This document shows, piece by piece, positions 20,399-31,393 of a DNA stretch of 64,000 bases; positions within the stretch are counted from its first letter, which is position 1, and every line of letters starts with the position of its first letter. Both the position numbers and the translations under genes were made by a program. Where the stretch lies: assembly GCA_030323885.1 (NCBI GenBank), contig CM059186.1:21967849-22031848 (forward strand), written 5' to 3'. Source of the DNA: Branchipolynoe longqiensis (taxonomy: Eukaryota; Annelida; Polychaeta; Phyllodocida; Polynoidae). The notes beneath the pieces were generated by a model, which searched no databases, was not told the origin of the DNA, and saw only the letters and a program-made list of their open reading frames with translations.

Positions 20399-22366
20399 AT
20401 GTGCTGTTGTGTGCTGTTGTGTGCTGTTGTGTGCTGTTGTGTGCTGTTGTGTGCTGTTGTGTGCTGTTGTGTGCTGTTGTGTGCTGTTGTGTGCTGTTGT
20501 GTGCTGTTGTGTGCTGTTGTGTGCTGTTGTGTGCTGTTGTGTGCTGTTGTGTGCTGTTGTGTGCTGTTGTGTGCTGTTGTGTGCTGTTGTGTGCTGTTGT
20601 GTGCTGTTGTGTGCTGTTGTGTTCCTGTTGTGCGCTGTTGTGTGCTGTTGTGTGCTGTTGTGTGCTGTTGTTGTGCTGTGGTGTGTGCTGTTGTGTGCTG
20701 TTGTGTGCTGTTGTGTGTTGGTGTGCTGTTGTGTGTTGTTGTGTGTTGGTGTGTGCTGTTGTGTGCTGTTGTGTGCTGTTGTGTGCTGTTGTGTGCTGTC
20801 GTGTGCTGTTGCGTGCTGTTGCGTGCTGTTGCGTGCTGTTGCGTGCTGTTGCGTGCTGTTGCGTGCTGTTGCATGCTGTTGTGTGCTGTTGCGTGATGTT
20901 GTGTGCTGTTGCGTGCTGTTGTGTGCTGTTGCGTGCTGTTGTGTGCTGTTGCGTGCTGTTGTGTGCTGTTGTGTGCTGTTGTGTGCTGTTGTGTGCTGTT
21001 GTTTGCTGTTGTTTGCTGTTGTTTGCTGTTGTTTGCTGTTGTTTGCTGTTGTTTGCTGTTGTTTGCTGTTGTTTGCTGTTGTTTGCTGTTGTTTGCTGTT
21101 GTTTGCTGTTGTTTGCTGTTGTTTGCTGTTGTTTGCTGTTGTTTGCTGTTGTTTGCTGTTGTTTGCTGTTGTGTGGTGTTGTGTGATGGTGTGTGCTGTT
21201 GTGTGCTGTTGTGTGCTGCTGTGTGCTGTTGTGTGCTGTTGTGTGCTGTTGTGTGCTGTTGTGTGCTGTTGTGTGCTGTTGTGTGCTGTTGTGTGCTGTT
21301 GTGTTCTGTTGTGTGCTGCTGTCGTCTGCAGTTGTTTGCTATCATCTGCAGTTGTTTGCTATTGTCTGCTCTCATCTGCTGTTGTCTGCTGTTGACTGTT
21401 GTCATCTGTTGTCGTCTGCTGTCTTCTGCTTCGTCTGTTGTCGTCTGCTGTTGTCTGTTCTAGTTGGCTGTCGTCTGCTATCATCTGTTGTTACCTCTTA
21501 TCATCTGCTGTCCTCTGCTCTCATCTATTATCGTCTGTTGTTGTCTATTGTTATCTGCTGTAGTCTGTGTTATCTGCTGTCATCTGCTGTCATCTGTTGT
21601 CGTCTGCTGTTGTCTGTTGTCGTCTGCTGTCATCTGTTGTCATCTGCTGTTGTCTGCTGTCATCTGCGGTCGTCTGCTGTCATCTGCTTCATCTGTTGTT
21701 GTCTGCTGTCATCTGTTGTCATCTGCTGTCATCTGCTGTCATCTGCTGTCATCTGCTGTCATCTGCTGTTGTCTGCTATCATCTGTTATCATCTGCTAGT
21801 GTCTGTTGTCATCAGCTGTCATCTGCTGTGGTCTGTTATCGCCTGTTGTCATCTGATATCGTCTTCTGTTGTCTGCTGTCGTCTGCTGTTGTCTACTGTT
21901 TTCTGTTTTTTCTGCTCTTGTCTGCTGTCGTCTGCTGTCATCTGCTGTTGTCTGCTAGGGTCTGGTGTCGTCTGATGTGGTCTGTTATCGTCTGCTGTGG
22001 TCTGTTGTCATCTGCTGTCGTCTGTTGTCGTCTGCTGTCATGTGCTGTCATCTGCTGTCGTCTGCTGTCATCTACTGTTGTCTGCTGGCATCTGTTGTTG
22101 TTTGCTGTCATCTGCTGTTGTCTGCTGGCATCTGTTGTTGTCTGCTGGTGTCTGTTGTCGTCAGCTGTCATCTGCTGTTGTCTGATGTCGTCTATTTCAT
22201 CTGCTATCGTCTGCTGTTGTCTGCTGTTGTCTGCTGTCATCTGCTGTTGACTGTTATCGTCTGCTGTGGTCTGATGTGGCGTGTTGTTGTCCACTGTCAT
22301 GTGCTGTCGTCTGCTGTCATTTGCTATCATCTGCTGTCGACTGTTATCGTCTGCTGTCATCTGCTG
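20399..22366. repeat. 1.97-kb decanucleotide array with zoned variants
   Basis: A 10-bp period throughout. TGCTGTTGTG dominates to about 20800, TGCTGTTGCG about 20810-20960, TGCTGTTGTT 20997-21170, TGCTGTTGTG again to about 21320, and then TGTCATCTGC/TGTCGTCTGC/TGTTGTCTGC to 22366. All frames are open because the unit has no stop codons, and the Cys/Val/Leu and Gln/Thr/His 'proteins' are artefacts. Confidence 0.97.
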
Positions 22367-22670
22367 CATCGCACGCGACCAGTGGCAGCAATAGGGCCAA
22401 CCGGAGCGCCCTGTCAGTACACCACATTACCATAACCTGCTCCATTAACCACAACGAGGCAAGGCGCTGGTTCGTGTCATTCTCGCCAGGGGTCAGCGCA
22501 GAGCCGACGGAAGCGCAAGTTGAGACGCAGTTTTTTTGGCGTGACGAGGGGGGGGGGCACCTCGTTTCCGGTCCGGAAGTCGAGGTCGGGAACGCGCCGA
22601 ATGTTCACGCATGACCTGATTGCTTCGTTTCTTTTGGGTTTTTGTTGCTTCGTTTCTCGAAATAATAATT
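22367..22670. other. Unassigned single-copy stretch
   Basis: GC-richer than its surroundings (CGCACGCGACCAGTGGCAGC, CAGAGCCGACGGAAGCG). It includes a G9 run near 22549. No supported frame. Confidence 0.4.
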
Positions 22671-22884
22671 TGTGGGGGTAGGGTATGTGGGTATGGTGGT
22701 GGGGGAGTGGGGGGGGGGGGGGTATCCACCATCATACATGACAAAAATGCTATTTTATTAGCAGCTCCCCATATGGGAGAAAATATACAAAGGTACCCCA
22801 CAGTGTGCTATATTCATGATATATAAACACAATATAGCCTGCGTCTTAGTGAAGTACCACAATCACCTTTGGCTGGTCGGTTGG
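22671..22884 (+). repeat. About 210-bp direct duplicate, copy 1
   Basis: TGTGGG...G-run, then TATCCACCATCATACATGAC, then TTGGCTGGTCGGTTGG. Copy 2 at 23696-23904 is almost identical. An S1 tail follows immediately here but not in copy 2. Confidence 0.9.
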
Positions 22885-23207
22885 TTGTTGGAATTTTACG
22901 TCCTGGCAACATATAAGGTCATATCAGGACAGGTACCGACTTGTGACAGTGAAACTCACATCAACTTTATAGTGCTGCCCCACTGGGAGACTAGGCTGCC
23001 TGCACCATGACCATATATCCCACTCAGTCAGATTATCCTGACAGTGAGCCAACCAGTCCTTGCCCTATCTTAATAATGCTGAGTGCCTGGCTAGGAAGCA
23101 ACAACTATCAATTTTTAAGTCATTTGGTTTGACCCGAGCAGTGTTCAAATTCCACAATCTACCAAAGCGGGGGACGGACGCTCCACTCATTTGGCCATCC
23201 CGTCTGG
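22879..23207 (-). mobile_element. S1 SINE, head B
   Basis: Tail GGTTGGTTGTTGGAATTTTA, core and head GACGGGATGGCCAAATGAGT on the minus strand. Confidence 0.88.
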
Positions 23208-23459
23208 TATGACATTTGGCACTTGTTTGCCCAAATCTCGAGGCTGATGCAGCAACTCGGCCACAGCATTTTCTCTGATAAATCCAAATAATTATTTAAA
23301 AAACAGTGACACATAATAACTAAGACTATGCATCAGGTGCAATCTCTAGACAGGAGATTATTTATTACCATAATTGTCAATTGTAATGCATCACTTGACC
23401 TAAATAGACAAGTGTCGTGTTGTCCTAATAACATTAACCCGACCAACAACGTAGCGACT

Positions 23460-23694
23460 GCCAACCTTTCCTTATTTTTCTTATCTTCCCTTTCTTCTTT
23501 TTCTTCCTTTTCTCATGTTTTCCATTTTTCTCTCCTTTTTTCCCTATCTTTTCCTTCTTCCTCCTCTTCACCAGTCGTCCCAACACCAACCTGCTCCTCC
23601 TCCTCTTCTTCACCCTCTGTTCCCTCCATCTATTTTTCTTTTCCCTTCATGTATTTTTTCTTTCTCTCTTTCTCTTTCTCTCCTTTTGATTTCT
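23460..23694. repeat. Homopyrimidine (TTCC)n-like tract
   Basis: About 230 bp, nearly all C/T on the + strand (TTTCTTCTTTTTCTTCC, CCTCCTCCTCTTCTTCACC). Triplex-prone composition. The frames are not genes. Confidence 0.8.
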
Positions 23695-23695
23695 T

Positions 23696-23904
23696 GTGTG
23701 GGAGTAGGTGTGGGTATGGTAGTGGGGGAGTGGGGGGGGGGGTATCCACCATTATACATGACAAAAATGCTATTTTATTAGCAGCTCCCCATATGGGAGA
23801 AAATATACAAAGGTACGCCACAGTGTGCTATATTCATGATATATAAACACAGTATAGCCTGCGTCTTAGTGAAGTACCACAATCACCTTTGGCTGGTCGG
23901 TTGG
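23696..23904 (+). repeat. About 210-bp direct duplicate, copy 2
   Basis: Matches 22671-22884 with few substitutions. The spacing is 1,025 bp. Confidence 0.9.
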
Positions 23905-24080
23905 CATGGAACAGGAGAACTTTCACCACACAAAGTGGTTGGGAGATGGTGGTGGTCTGGGTGGTGTGGAGTAGAGAAAGGTATGTGTGTGTGGGGGGGG
24001 GGGACTGTGGGGGGAGGGAGGAGTCAGACTGATTCCTGCCACAGGTGTGGTGGTGGTGGTGGGGGGGGGCATTTGAGACT
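23905..24080. repeat. GT/G-rich low-complexity DNA
   Basis: GGTGGTGGTCTGGGTGGTG, a G-run near 23992-24003 and GTGGTGGTGGTG near 24048. Confidence 0.7.
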
Positions 24081-24253
24081 GCGCCGTATCTTAGAGTAAA
24101 TGCGTATTAACAATAATCAACCGAACAGTGCGTTGTTTCGGATCAGTGCTAATTGGGATAGTATAAAACAATAGATCACGGGTTGTGCATGTTGGCGCCT
24201 TGCCAACTCACTGAACCGGAACCTGGCTGGAAATTAGGACAAGTAAGGTAACC

Positions 24254-24415
24254 ATGCACTCTCTGTCTCCCTCTGTCTCCCTCTGTCTCCCTCTGTCTCC
24301 ATCTGTCTCCCTCTGTCTCCCTCTGTCTCCCTCTGTTTCCCTCTGTGTCCCTCTGTCTCCCTCTGTCTCCCTCTCTCTCCCCTTCCCTCTCTCCCCCTCT
24401 CTCCCTCTCTCACTA
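24254..24415. repeat. CTCTGTCTCC decanucleotide array
   Basis: About twelve CTCTGTCTCC units followed by CTCTCTCCC decay, then a short (TA)n before P1. Confidence 0.93.
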
Positions 24416-24426
24416 TATATATATGC

Positions 24427-24618
24427 AGTAAAACCTCTCTAACCAACCACTTCCACAGATCGACCACTCCCTTATATCGATCGCTTTATTTGGGTCCAAA
24501 ATGATCGCCCATACATTAATATTGTAACGATAAAAAAACTCCATAAATCGATCACCTCCCTAAATGGACCATTTAATATTGGTCCCATGTTCGGTCGATT
24601 TAGAGAGGTTTTACTGTA
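24427..24618. mobile_element. P1 pogo-like MITE
   Basis: CAGTAAAACCTCTCTAACC to GGTCGATTTAGAGAGGTTTTACTG with TA on both sides. The internal ATCGATCGCTTTATTTGGG matches the copies at 37888-38476. Ends and TA target fit Tc1/mariner-pogo MITEs. Confidence 0.88.
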
Positions 24619-24681
24619 TTTACATATATTCAAAGAAAATTAATCAATATTGCGACGTATTGCTTTTTTTAATAATATTTG

Positions 24682-24914
24682 TTTGTACATTAGGTGATTA
24701 AACGGGCGAAATTTCAATCACAGACAATTGGTCTTCCTCATTCCACTGCACCTTGCCCTATCCTTGTAATGCTGAGCACTGGCAGGTTATATAGTGACAG
24801 GTATAAATGCTTACATCATTGGTTTGACTCAGCCAGGGTTTGAGCCTGGGGGGTTCGAATCACACACCCTACCAAAACGGGAGCCGGACGTTCAACTCAT
24901 TTGGCCATCATGTC
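24682..24914 (-). mobile_element. S1s SINE (short tail), head B
   Basis: Tail GTACATTAGGTGATTAAACG and ATTGGTCTTCCTCATTCCAC, core, then a diverged head B ending at about 24914. Confidence 0.82.
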
Positions 24915-24962
24915 TCATCTCACCTATAAGGTCTAAATTAAGACATTACACTCGTTTAACAT

Positions 24963-25163
24963 CGGTTGGTTGTTGAAATCTTACGTCCTGGCAACATCTA
25001 AGGTAATATCAGGATGGGTACCAACTTGTGACAGTGCACACTCATGGTGACTTTGTAATGCTCCACCATGACCTGATATCCCACACAGTCACATTATCCT
25101 GATACTGAGCCAACCAGTCCTTGCCCTATCCTAATAATGCCGAAGGCCTAGCTAGGAAACAAC
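24963..25163 (-). mobile_element. S1 SINE without head, abutting an LTR
   Basis: S1 tail and core end at GGCCTAGCTAGGAAACAACAAGG, where the LTR begins. The tRNA head does not resume on the other side. Confidence 0.85.
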
Positions 25164-25167
25164 AAGG

Positions 25168-25748
25168 TGTAAAATATTCTGATAAAACACATTGATGGGG
25201 AATGCAAATGGTCTATAATGGAATGCAAATGGTCTATTAAGGTAAATGGTATATAGTGCCAGGTGCATGCATGTATTTATGTAGTTGCTGATGATCCTTT
25301 ACTTATGGTCAATAGTCATTGTGTATTAGGTAGATAATGTGAAGGCGGCACTAGTGATAGTGTGTATGGGGCCTCAGGAGCTCTACTCACTACCCCCTCC
25401 CCCCAACTGTTAGTCACGGATCACCACACACACAGCTCAGGCAGGTGGTGGCCAAACAGCCACACCCCATGGTGGTGGTGGCTGCTTGGCCACAACCACT
25501 GTAGGCATGGTGACACAGGAATGCTTACTGTTCATTGGTGGAACTATAAATGCTTGATGCCTATTGGAGAACATGGTCAGGTGGTATGCCATACCAGATC
25601 CATGTACCACTATATAATAATAAACATGAAGGCATTGTATTGTCTCTCTCTACTTTCATTCTTTATACTCTTCCTTTCTCTTCTTGCCTGTATTGATTTC
25701 ATTATAGCCTGCCTACACAAACCACAGATTCCAGCCGTGGACTTTACA
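25168..25748 (+). mobile_element. Solo LTR 1 (581 bp)
   Basis: It begins TGTAAAATATTC and ends GACTTTACA (TG...CA with a TGTAAA/TTTACA inverted end) and is flanked by AAGG (25164-25167 and 25749-25752). ACTATATAATAATAAAC near 25611 combines TATA-like and AATAAA-like motifs. An inverted copy lies at 57395-57973. No internal retrotransposon frames are nearby. A 4-bp duplication is common for Ty3/gypsy-type LTRs, but the clade is inferred. Confidence 0.78.
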
Positions 25749-25808
25749 AAGGGTTGCTGCAATATAAGGTTAATGTGGACATACCAGTCACAAAGCAGTA
25801 ATGAAGAC
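25749..25808. repeat. Short repeat shared with 29768-29830
   Basis: GGTTGCTGCAATATAAG...AATGTGGACATA...CCAGTCACAA lies directly upstream of an S1-fold copy at both loci. Confidence 0.8.
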
Positions 25809-26183
25809 TTGTTTGTTGGGGTTTTATGTCCTAACAAAATCTATGGTCATCCTTAGATGTTGCCAGGACGTACAACTGCAACAACCAACCAATCTATGGT
25901 AATATCAGGACAGGCACCGACTTGTGGTATTGCGCACTCATGACGGCTTGATAGTGCTGCCTCACTGGGAGACCAAGTCGCCAGCACCATGACCTCACTC
26001 AGTCACATTTTCCCGACACTGATCAAAGAAGTCCATGCTCATACATAATAATGCCGAGCGCCAGGCCAGGAAGCGACGAGTTTGTCAATTTTGTAAGACA
26101 TAGGTTTGACTCGACTGGGAATTGAACTCCCGACCTTCCGCATGGGAGTCATGCGGTCTACCGATTCGGCCACTGTGTCCGGT
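25809..26183 (-). mobile_element. S1-fold SINE, head A, tail with inverted insert, copy 1
   Basis: The minus-strand S1 tail is interrupted by about 50 bp of plus-strand S1 tail (TTAGATGTTGCCAGGACGTA...CAACCAACC) flanked by TCTATGGT. The same architecture occurs at 29831-30219, so it is inherited and was not a one-off insertion. Confidence 0.85.
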
Positions 26184-26254
26184 TGTATTGCTACATAGAA
26201 GGATTATTAAGACAACGTGATTGAACCGGTCACTACAATCATACAGGCCTCTGC

Positions 26255-26589
26255 AGCAGTCATGGTGACCGAATAGGTAGAGCGCATGGCTTCCAGTGTG
26301 GAAGGTCCCGAGTTCAATTCCCCGTCGAGTTAAATTAATGACTTATCAAATTGATACGTGTCATTACCTAGCTAGGCACTCGACATTATTAGGATATGGC
26401 ATGACTGGTTAGTACAAAATCAGAATAATGTGACTGTGTGGGATATCAAGTCATTCTGCCAGCAGCCTGGTCTCACAGTGGAGCAGCACTATAAAGTCAC
26501 CACGAGTACGCACTGTCACAAGTCGGTACCAGTCCTGATATGACCTTAGATGTTGCCAGGACGTAAAACTCCAACAACCAACCAACTAT
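26255..26589 (+). mobile_element. S1 SINE, head A, with 10-bp TSD
   Basis: Complete S1. AGGCCTCTGC flanks it (26245-26254 and 26590-26599). The site lies in M1-like sequence. Confidence 0.88.
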
Positions 26590-26599
26590 AGGCCTCTGC

Positions 26600-26780
26600 T
26601 GTCGAGTATCTCGGCGTCCGCACCAAATTTATCTATCATGTTTTCACTTCAAATATCTGGAATAAGTAGCCATTCATAATTAAACTAATTCCAAACTAAA
26701 ATTAAAGTAAATCATACTGATCAAATTAATAACTAAAAGAAAAAGACAAACTCAAAACCATCCAATTATGTAACCTTTAA
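26600..26780 (-). mobile_element. M1 MITE, partial
   Basis: GTTTTCACTTCAAATATCTG to CTCAAAACCATCCAATTATG and TTAA, the minus-oriented end of M1. Confidence 0.75.
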
Positions 26781-27661
26781 TGGATGCAACTAATCGTCTG
26801 AACCGGTCTTGCTTGTAATTGCAGGAGAAATGACAGCTAGCTCTTCATATGAGTGGCACTGTCAGGATGGATTAAGCTGTATTGTGATGTTTCATATCTC
26901 CTGATTGGCACCTGACCATGACATATTTGTCCACCCATATAATTACCCCCACCACCCTGCCACCCCCTTTCCCACCACCACCCCACGCCCCACCACCCAA
27001 AACAAGTGCGTAGGTTCATGCCTGCTGTTTTATCACACGTGGATGTCTCTTTCTGTGTTTTATGCTGCACACAGGAGAGTATATAATTACAGCTTGTTTG
27101 ATGGAGAATGCATGCATTTATGTTAAGTGGCACATATCTGCTGAGCCTTAGACAGATGATGGAGTGATTGTGTATTAATTACACACTAAGCCTGTCAGGC
27201 TGCTTTGGCACTGTGAGGTTTAATGCCCCTAGTCCAGAGTACGTCAACACAATTTGCTCTCGGCTGCATGTATACGTGCATAAGTTAACAGCTCCAGGCT
27301 GCCGGTTAGCTTTCCCCCCAAAAAAATAATTAGACCTTACAAAAAAAGAGAGAAAAAATAAGAAAAAATAGCAATTTCCAGGACCCACCTCGACAATAAT
27401 TAGTTACGTCCCATATGATAAGAAACATAGACCTCATTTACAAGTTCTCTGAATTTTGTTGAGCTTCCTGTGGGGGGGGGGGGCACTCAAATTCTGGAGG
27501 CGCCTGATTTATTTGTGGTTCATTTTGAAAGAGCAGCTCATAGATGATGAACAACTCATATTGGGAGGCGGGTCGGTGGAGCAACTCGCTACTGAGCAAG
27601 TCTCTGTTTTTTACGATGATGACAGTAACTCATCATTCGTTGTGAACTCGCCAATGACCAA
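26781..27661. other. Unassigned, about 880 bp
   Basis: Mostly balanced composition with a C-rich stretch at 26945-27000 and a G12 run near 27471. I recognise no frame, RNA or repeat. It is one of the longest stretches without an identified repeat. Confidence 0.4.
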
Positions 27662-28000
27662 TTAGTCCAATTTGTGCTCAGAATGTGCGGCGGCACATGG
27701 GACATGTATGTTTGTAGCTGCAGTCAGAGAGTCTGGTAGACGAAGGAGATGACCTTTCCTCTGCTGATGCTTTTGATTAGCTTCAGATATACGATCAGTT
27801 TCAAACTGTGTTGTGCTTTTGAGAATAGAAGCACGCCAAGAACTCCTGTCCTTGCCCACTATTTCCAAGGCTTCAGTGTTGAGATTACATTTGCTTAGGT
27901 TGTATTTAAGACAGTCCTTTAACCTTTTCTTCTGACCACCCTGATTTCTGCATGTTACAAGTTCGATCTGTGATCGAAGCAAAGGGAAAAGGTTGGGCAT
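27662..28000 (-). pseudogene. LINE reverse-transcriptase C-terminus, family L-a
   Basis: The 112-residue frame contains GGQKKRLKDCLKYNL, then EIVGKDRSSWRASI, and then FETDRISEANQKHQQRKG. This is the order found at the C-terminal end of many animal non-LTR reverse transcriptases, where a Cys/His finger usually follows; here only CAAAHSEHK remains. Everything upstream (endonuclease, catalytic RT) is missing, so this is a 5'-truncated, dead copy. Family placement needs a search. Confidence 0.72.
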
Positions 28001-28032
28001 GTTTGTACTTTGTCGCTATATACCTCTTCTGG

Positions 28033-28319
28033 GCTTCGGATATAGTAGGATAGAGAAGGGACTGGTTAGCTCAGTGGCATGGGAAAATGGTTCTATGACA
28101 TTTGCCACCCATCATTTGCCACCAGCTATTTACCGTACATTGTTGGAAGGGAAGTTGAATGGCAGCAGAGGGAGAGGGAGACCAAGAACATCATGGTTTA
28201 CAAATATTTCACAGTGGACAGGCTTGAATTATTCACAGTCTATCAGAACAGCACACCATCGGGACAAGTGGAAAACCATTGCATCCAACCATCGACTAGA
28301 GGACGGAACTATTGATTGA
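28033..28319 (+). pseudogene. S1 core fragment fused to LINE RT C-terminus, family L-b
   Basis: 28033-28078 resembles S1 core (AGGATAGAGAAGGGACTGG, TTAGCTCAGTGG). It is followed by an RT C-terminal segment with GKLNGSRGRGRPRTSWF, a WTGLNYSQSIRTAHHRDKWK-type stretch and a stop at 28319. It abuts L-a in the opposite orientation. It is truncated and not functional. Confidence 0.7.
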
Positions 28320-28433
28320 TTTATTTGCCACCCGATAATTGCCACCCAATACTTTCCTGGATTGGACTTTGGCATGCCCACGGATGTCATGTATTTTGCT
28401 TATAGCATAATATATCGTTAAATTGGGGAAATT

Positions 28434-28668
28434 AAGTGACATCGAATTTTGGGTCAGTTCAATGGTAATGACATCAATACTTTGGGCAAATTATGTGATA
28501 TTTAATATTGGGTAAGTTCAATGGTAATGTCTTTAATCTTTTTGGCAAATTAAATGATATCCAATATTGGGCCAGGTCAATGATGAAGGCATTAATCTTT
28601 GAGGTAAATTAAGTGATATCCAATATTTGGTCAGTTCAGGGATGAGGACATTAATCTTTATTATACAT
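28434..28668. repeat. About 60-bp tandem repeat, four units
   Basis: Units share AAATTAAGTGATATCCAAT, ATTGGGTCAGTTCAATGG and ACATTAATCTTTT. They diverge by roughly a fifth between neighbours. Confidence 0.85.
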
Positions 28669-28894
28669 GTGCGTGTTATTAAACTTTTATTTAGCCTTTC
28701 GTGTGTAACAGCCTTTTTTCTTAGAAGGCGCTTTATTGCGTATGTAGTGGAAAATGAGGCGGTACTGGTGATTTATTTTGCTTGCATGTCAGTGAGAACT
28801 CTTCGATATACACATCACATCTGCACCCGCTGGTACTGATAGCAGAGCCTACTGACTCAGAGCTCCATGGCTCAGGGCCCTTTGCCTTCTACGC

Positions 28895-29565
28895 CCCAGC
28901 TCGTCAATATCAGAATAAACTCAGAGAGCTGGGTCCTGTGAGGGGTCCAGACCCACCCGGCTATTCATAGACTGCCTCGGAGATACACACACTTTCCCTC
29001 CTTTACTGACTGACTGCACTCCTTGCTTTCTATTTTGATTTGTAATTTATTTATTAAAAAAGAAATTGATGCTTAAATTCTGTATTTATTTTTTGTTTTA
29101 TTTATTTTATTTTATTGTTTTCTTAATTTAAAATGAAAATATCCTTTCAATTGGTGATAATATATATATACTTTTCTTAAGTTAAAATGAAAATAATTCT
29201 TTCAATTTGTGATATTATGCCACTTCCAAGATACCACAGTTTTGTTGTTGCTTGTTGTTCTTTTACATAAGCATATTTTAATCATCTGAATACAATCTCG
29301 CTTCAATATCAGAATAACCTCAGAGAGTTGGGTTCTGAGAGGGGTGCTGACCCGCCCGACTATTCATGAACTGCCTCGAAGATACTCACGCTTTCTACTC
29401 TGATTTGCAAACGTTTTTTGTTTTTTTAAATCGATTATTTAATTTAGTTTTTTTGTTTGTTTTTGTTTTTCTTAATTTGAAATGAAAAAAAAATAACTTT
29501 CAATTGGTGATAATATATATTATTTTCTTAATTTAAAATGAAAAGAAATACTTTCAATTAGTGAC
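28895..29565. repeat. Direct duplication, about 405-bp spacing, with AT-rich subrepeats
   Basis: TCAATATCAGAATAAACTCA...CTATTCATAGACTGCCTCG (28898) recurs at 29307. TTTTCTTAATTTAAAATGAA with TTTCAATTGGTGATAATAT occurs four times between 29120 and 29565. Confidence 0.85.
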
Positions 29566-29767
29566 TATAAAGATATAGCAATAATCATAATTGCAATACA
29601 GTAGTAACTGTCTTCAACGGACAACTCTGTATCCAGACCAATACTGCCTTGACATAGCAGGTGTTGTGCCAATAGAGGGACAGCAGACAAATGAGAGAAA
29701 TAACAGTTTGTACATTAAAAACAATTTCTGCACATGGCAAGGGTCCGCAAACGAGAGCGATTGATGA

Positions 29768-30219
29768 ACTCAAAGGTTGCTGCAATATAAGATGAATGTG
29801 GACATAACCAGTCACAAGACAGCAATCAGCATTTGTTTGTTTATTTGGGGTTTACGTCCTAACAACATCTATGGTAATCCTTAGATGTTGCCAGGACCTA
29901 CGACTCCAACAACCAAACGAGCAATCCATGGTCATATCAGGACGGATACCGACTTGTGACAGTGACACTCATTTGTTGTGACACTCATGATGCCTTTATA
30001 GTGCTGCCCCATTGCGAGACCAGGTGTCCGGCACCATGACCTGATATCTCACTCAGTCACATTATCCTGATACTGAGCAAACCAGTCCTTGCCCATTCCT
30101 AGTAATGCCAGGCGCCAGGATAGGTAGCAACAAGCATTAGTTGGACTCGACCTGGAACACAACTTCCTATCTTCCGCAAGGGAAGCCTGCGCTCTACCGA
30201 TTCGGCCACCGCGTGCGGT
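29768..30219 (-). mobile_element. S1-fold SINE, head A, copy 2, with its upstream shared repeat
   Basis: The same 60-bp leader as 25749-25808 is followed (from 29831) by S1 with the inverted tail insert (TTAGATGTTGCCAGGACC) and a head A ending at about 30219. Confidence 0.85.
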
Positions 30220-30544
30220 GTAATGAGTATTATTCGAAATTGATGGCTAAGGGTGATCATGGCAGTATATGAAATGATGTATTTGCTGCATTTACTAGAG
30301 ATGATTTCGCTTATAAGAACAATCAAACGGAGAGATCGGAGATGTAGCAAATTGTCTCTGCTTGAAATGTTAAGCATTTTTTTCATCATAGTGAATGATA
30401 CAGCATGCCACAGCTTAATGATGACAGGACTCTAGCTTCTCATGTGGGAGATCCTGGGTTCGATCCACATCGGAAACAGACCAAATACTCACAAAATGGT
30501 GACTTTTCGCTATATTGCCTGGTGTAGGGCAATACTCCGATACG
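30220..30544. other. Unassigned; contains a B-box-like sequence
   Basis: At 30444-30466, GGGAGATCCTGGGTTCGATCC resembles the right half of S1 head A. The rest has no match in the window. Confidence 0.45.
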
Positions 30545-30547
30545 TAA

Positions 30548-30806
30548 TACCCCCGTCACACCAAACTAGTTCTCATTACGTTCTTGAAAATGTTGCTGAA
30601 CGGGCTCAAACTGTGTGTGAATGGAATGGACGTAGTAGCACCTTTTTACAGTCTGTTTATGAATGGAATGGACGGGCTAGAACGGAATGGTGCTCCAGAA
30701 CTTTGAGCATTCCCAAAATTGTCTTCCAGCCACGTTCTACCCCAACCACATCCCGTTTTAGAACGGGGTCGTAGGGTTTGAGAACTAGTTTGGTGTGATG
30801 GGGGTG
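30548..30806. mobile_element. H hairpin element 2
   Basis: The TIRs (TACCCCCGTCACACCAAAC and GTTTGGTGTGATGGGGGTG) are about 30 bp. The flanks TAA (30545-30547) and TCA (30807-30809) differ by one base. The interior repeats TGAATGGAATGGACG. Confidence 0.78.
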
Positions 30807-31069
30807 TCAAGGAACAGTGTAATGAAGTTTCCCATTTAATTAACAAATGTAAATACTTGGGGAAAACCCACCAAAAGAACACCCACCACGTGCAATGTGA
30901 ATAATGCACAATTATCAACAACCCAATAAGATTAAATCCACTTTAATTAAAATATAAAAATGAATATAAAAAGCAAGAACTAAGATGATCTGATGAGTAA
31001 ATATGTACTTTTCTCGCTGCTACCGAATTCAAATCGGGGTACTTGCCTACACATAACGCAACAGTGAGA

Positions 31070-31361
31070 GTTGGTTGTTGGAGTTTTACATCCTGGCAAC
31101 ATCTAAGATCATATCAGGATGGATACCGACTTGTGACAGTGCACTGAGAGGGCAGGCCGCCAGGCCTGATTTCTCATTCAGTCAGATTATCCTGATACGA
31201 AGCCAACCAGTCCTTGCCCTATTGTAATTATGCTGAGCGGCTGGTTAGGAAGTGACAAGTATCCATTTTGTAAGTCATTGGTTTGACTCGGCCGGGATTT
31301 CGAACTTCCGATTTTCCGCACGGGAAGTCTGCGCTCTACCGATTCGGCTACGGTGTCCGGT
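31070..31361 (-). mobile_element. S1 SINE, head A
   Basis: GTTGGTTGTTGGAGTTTTAC to CGAATCGGTAGAGCGCAGAC (minus strand). About 40 bp is missing from the tail half. Confidence 0.9.
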
Positions 31362-31393
31362 GCAATGCTGAGGGACTTCTGTATCTTGATTTC

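Noticed and set aside
20364..21405. 340-343-codon frames on both strands (Cys/Val/Leu-rich and Gln/Thr/His-rich)
   Set aside because: They arise from a 10-bp repeat lacking stop codons in all frames; composition is purely periodic.
22276..22614. 112-codon frame after the decanucleotide array
   Set aside because: The first third is array sequence; the remainder has no motif or conserved partner.
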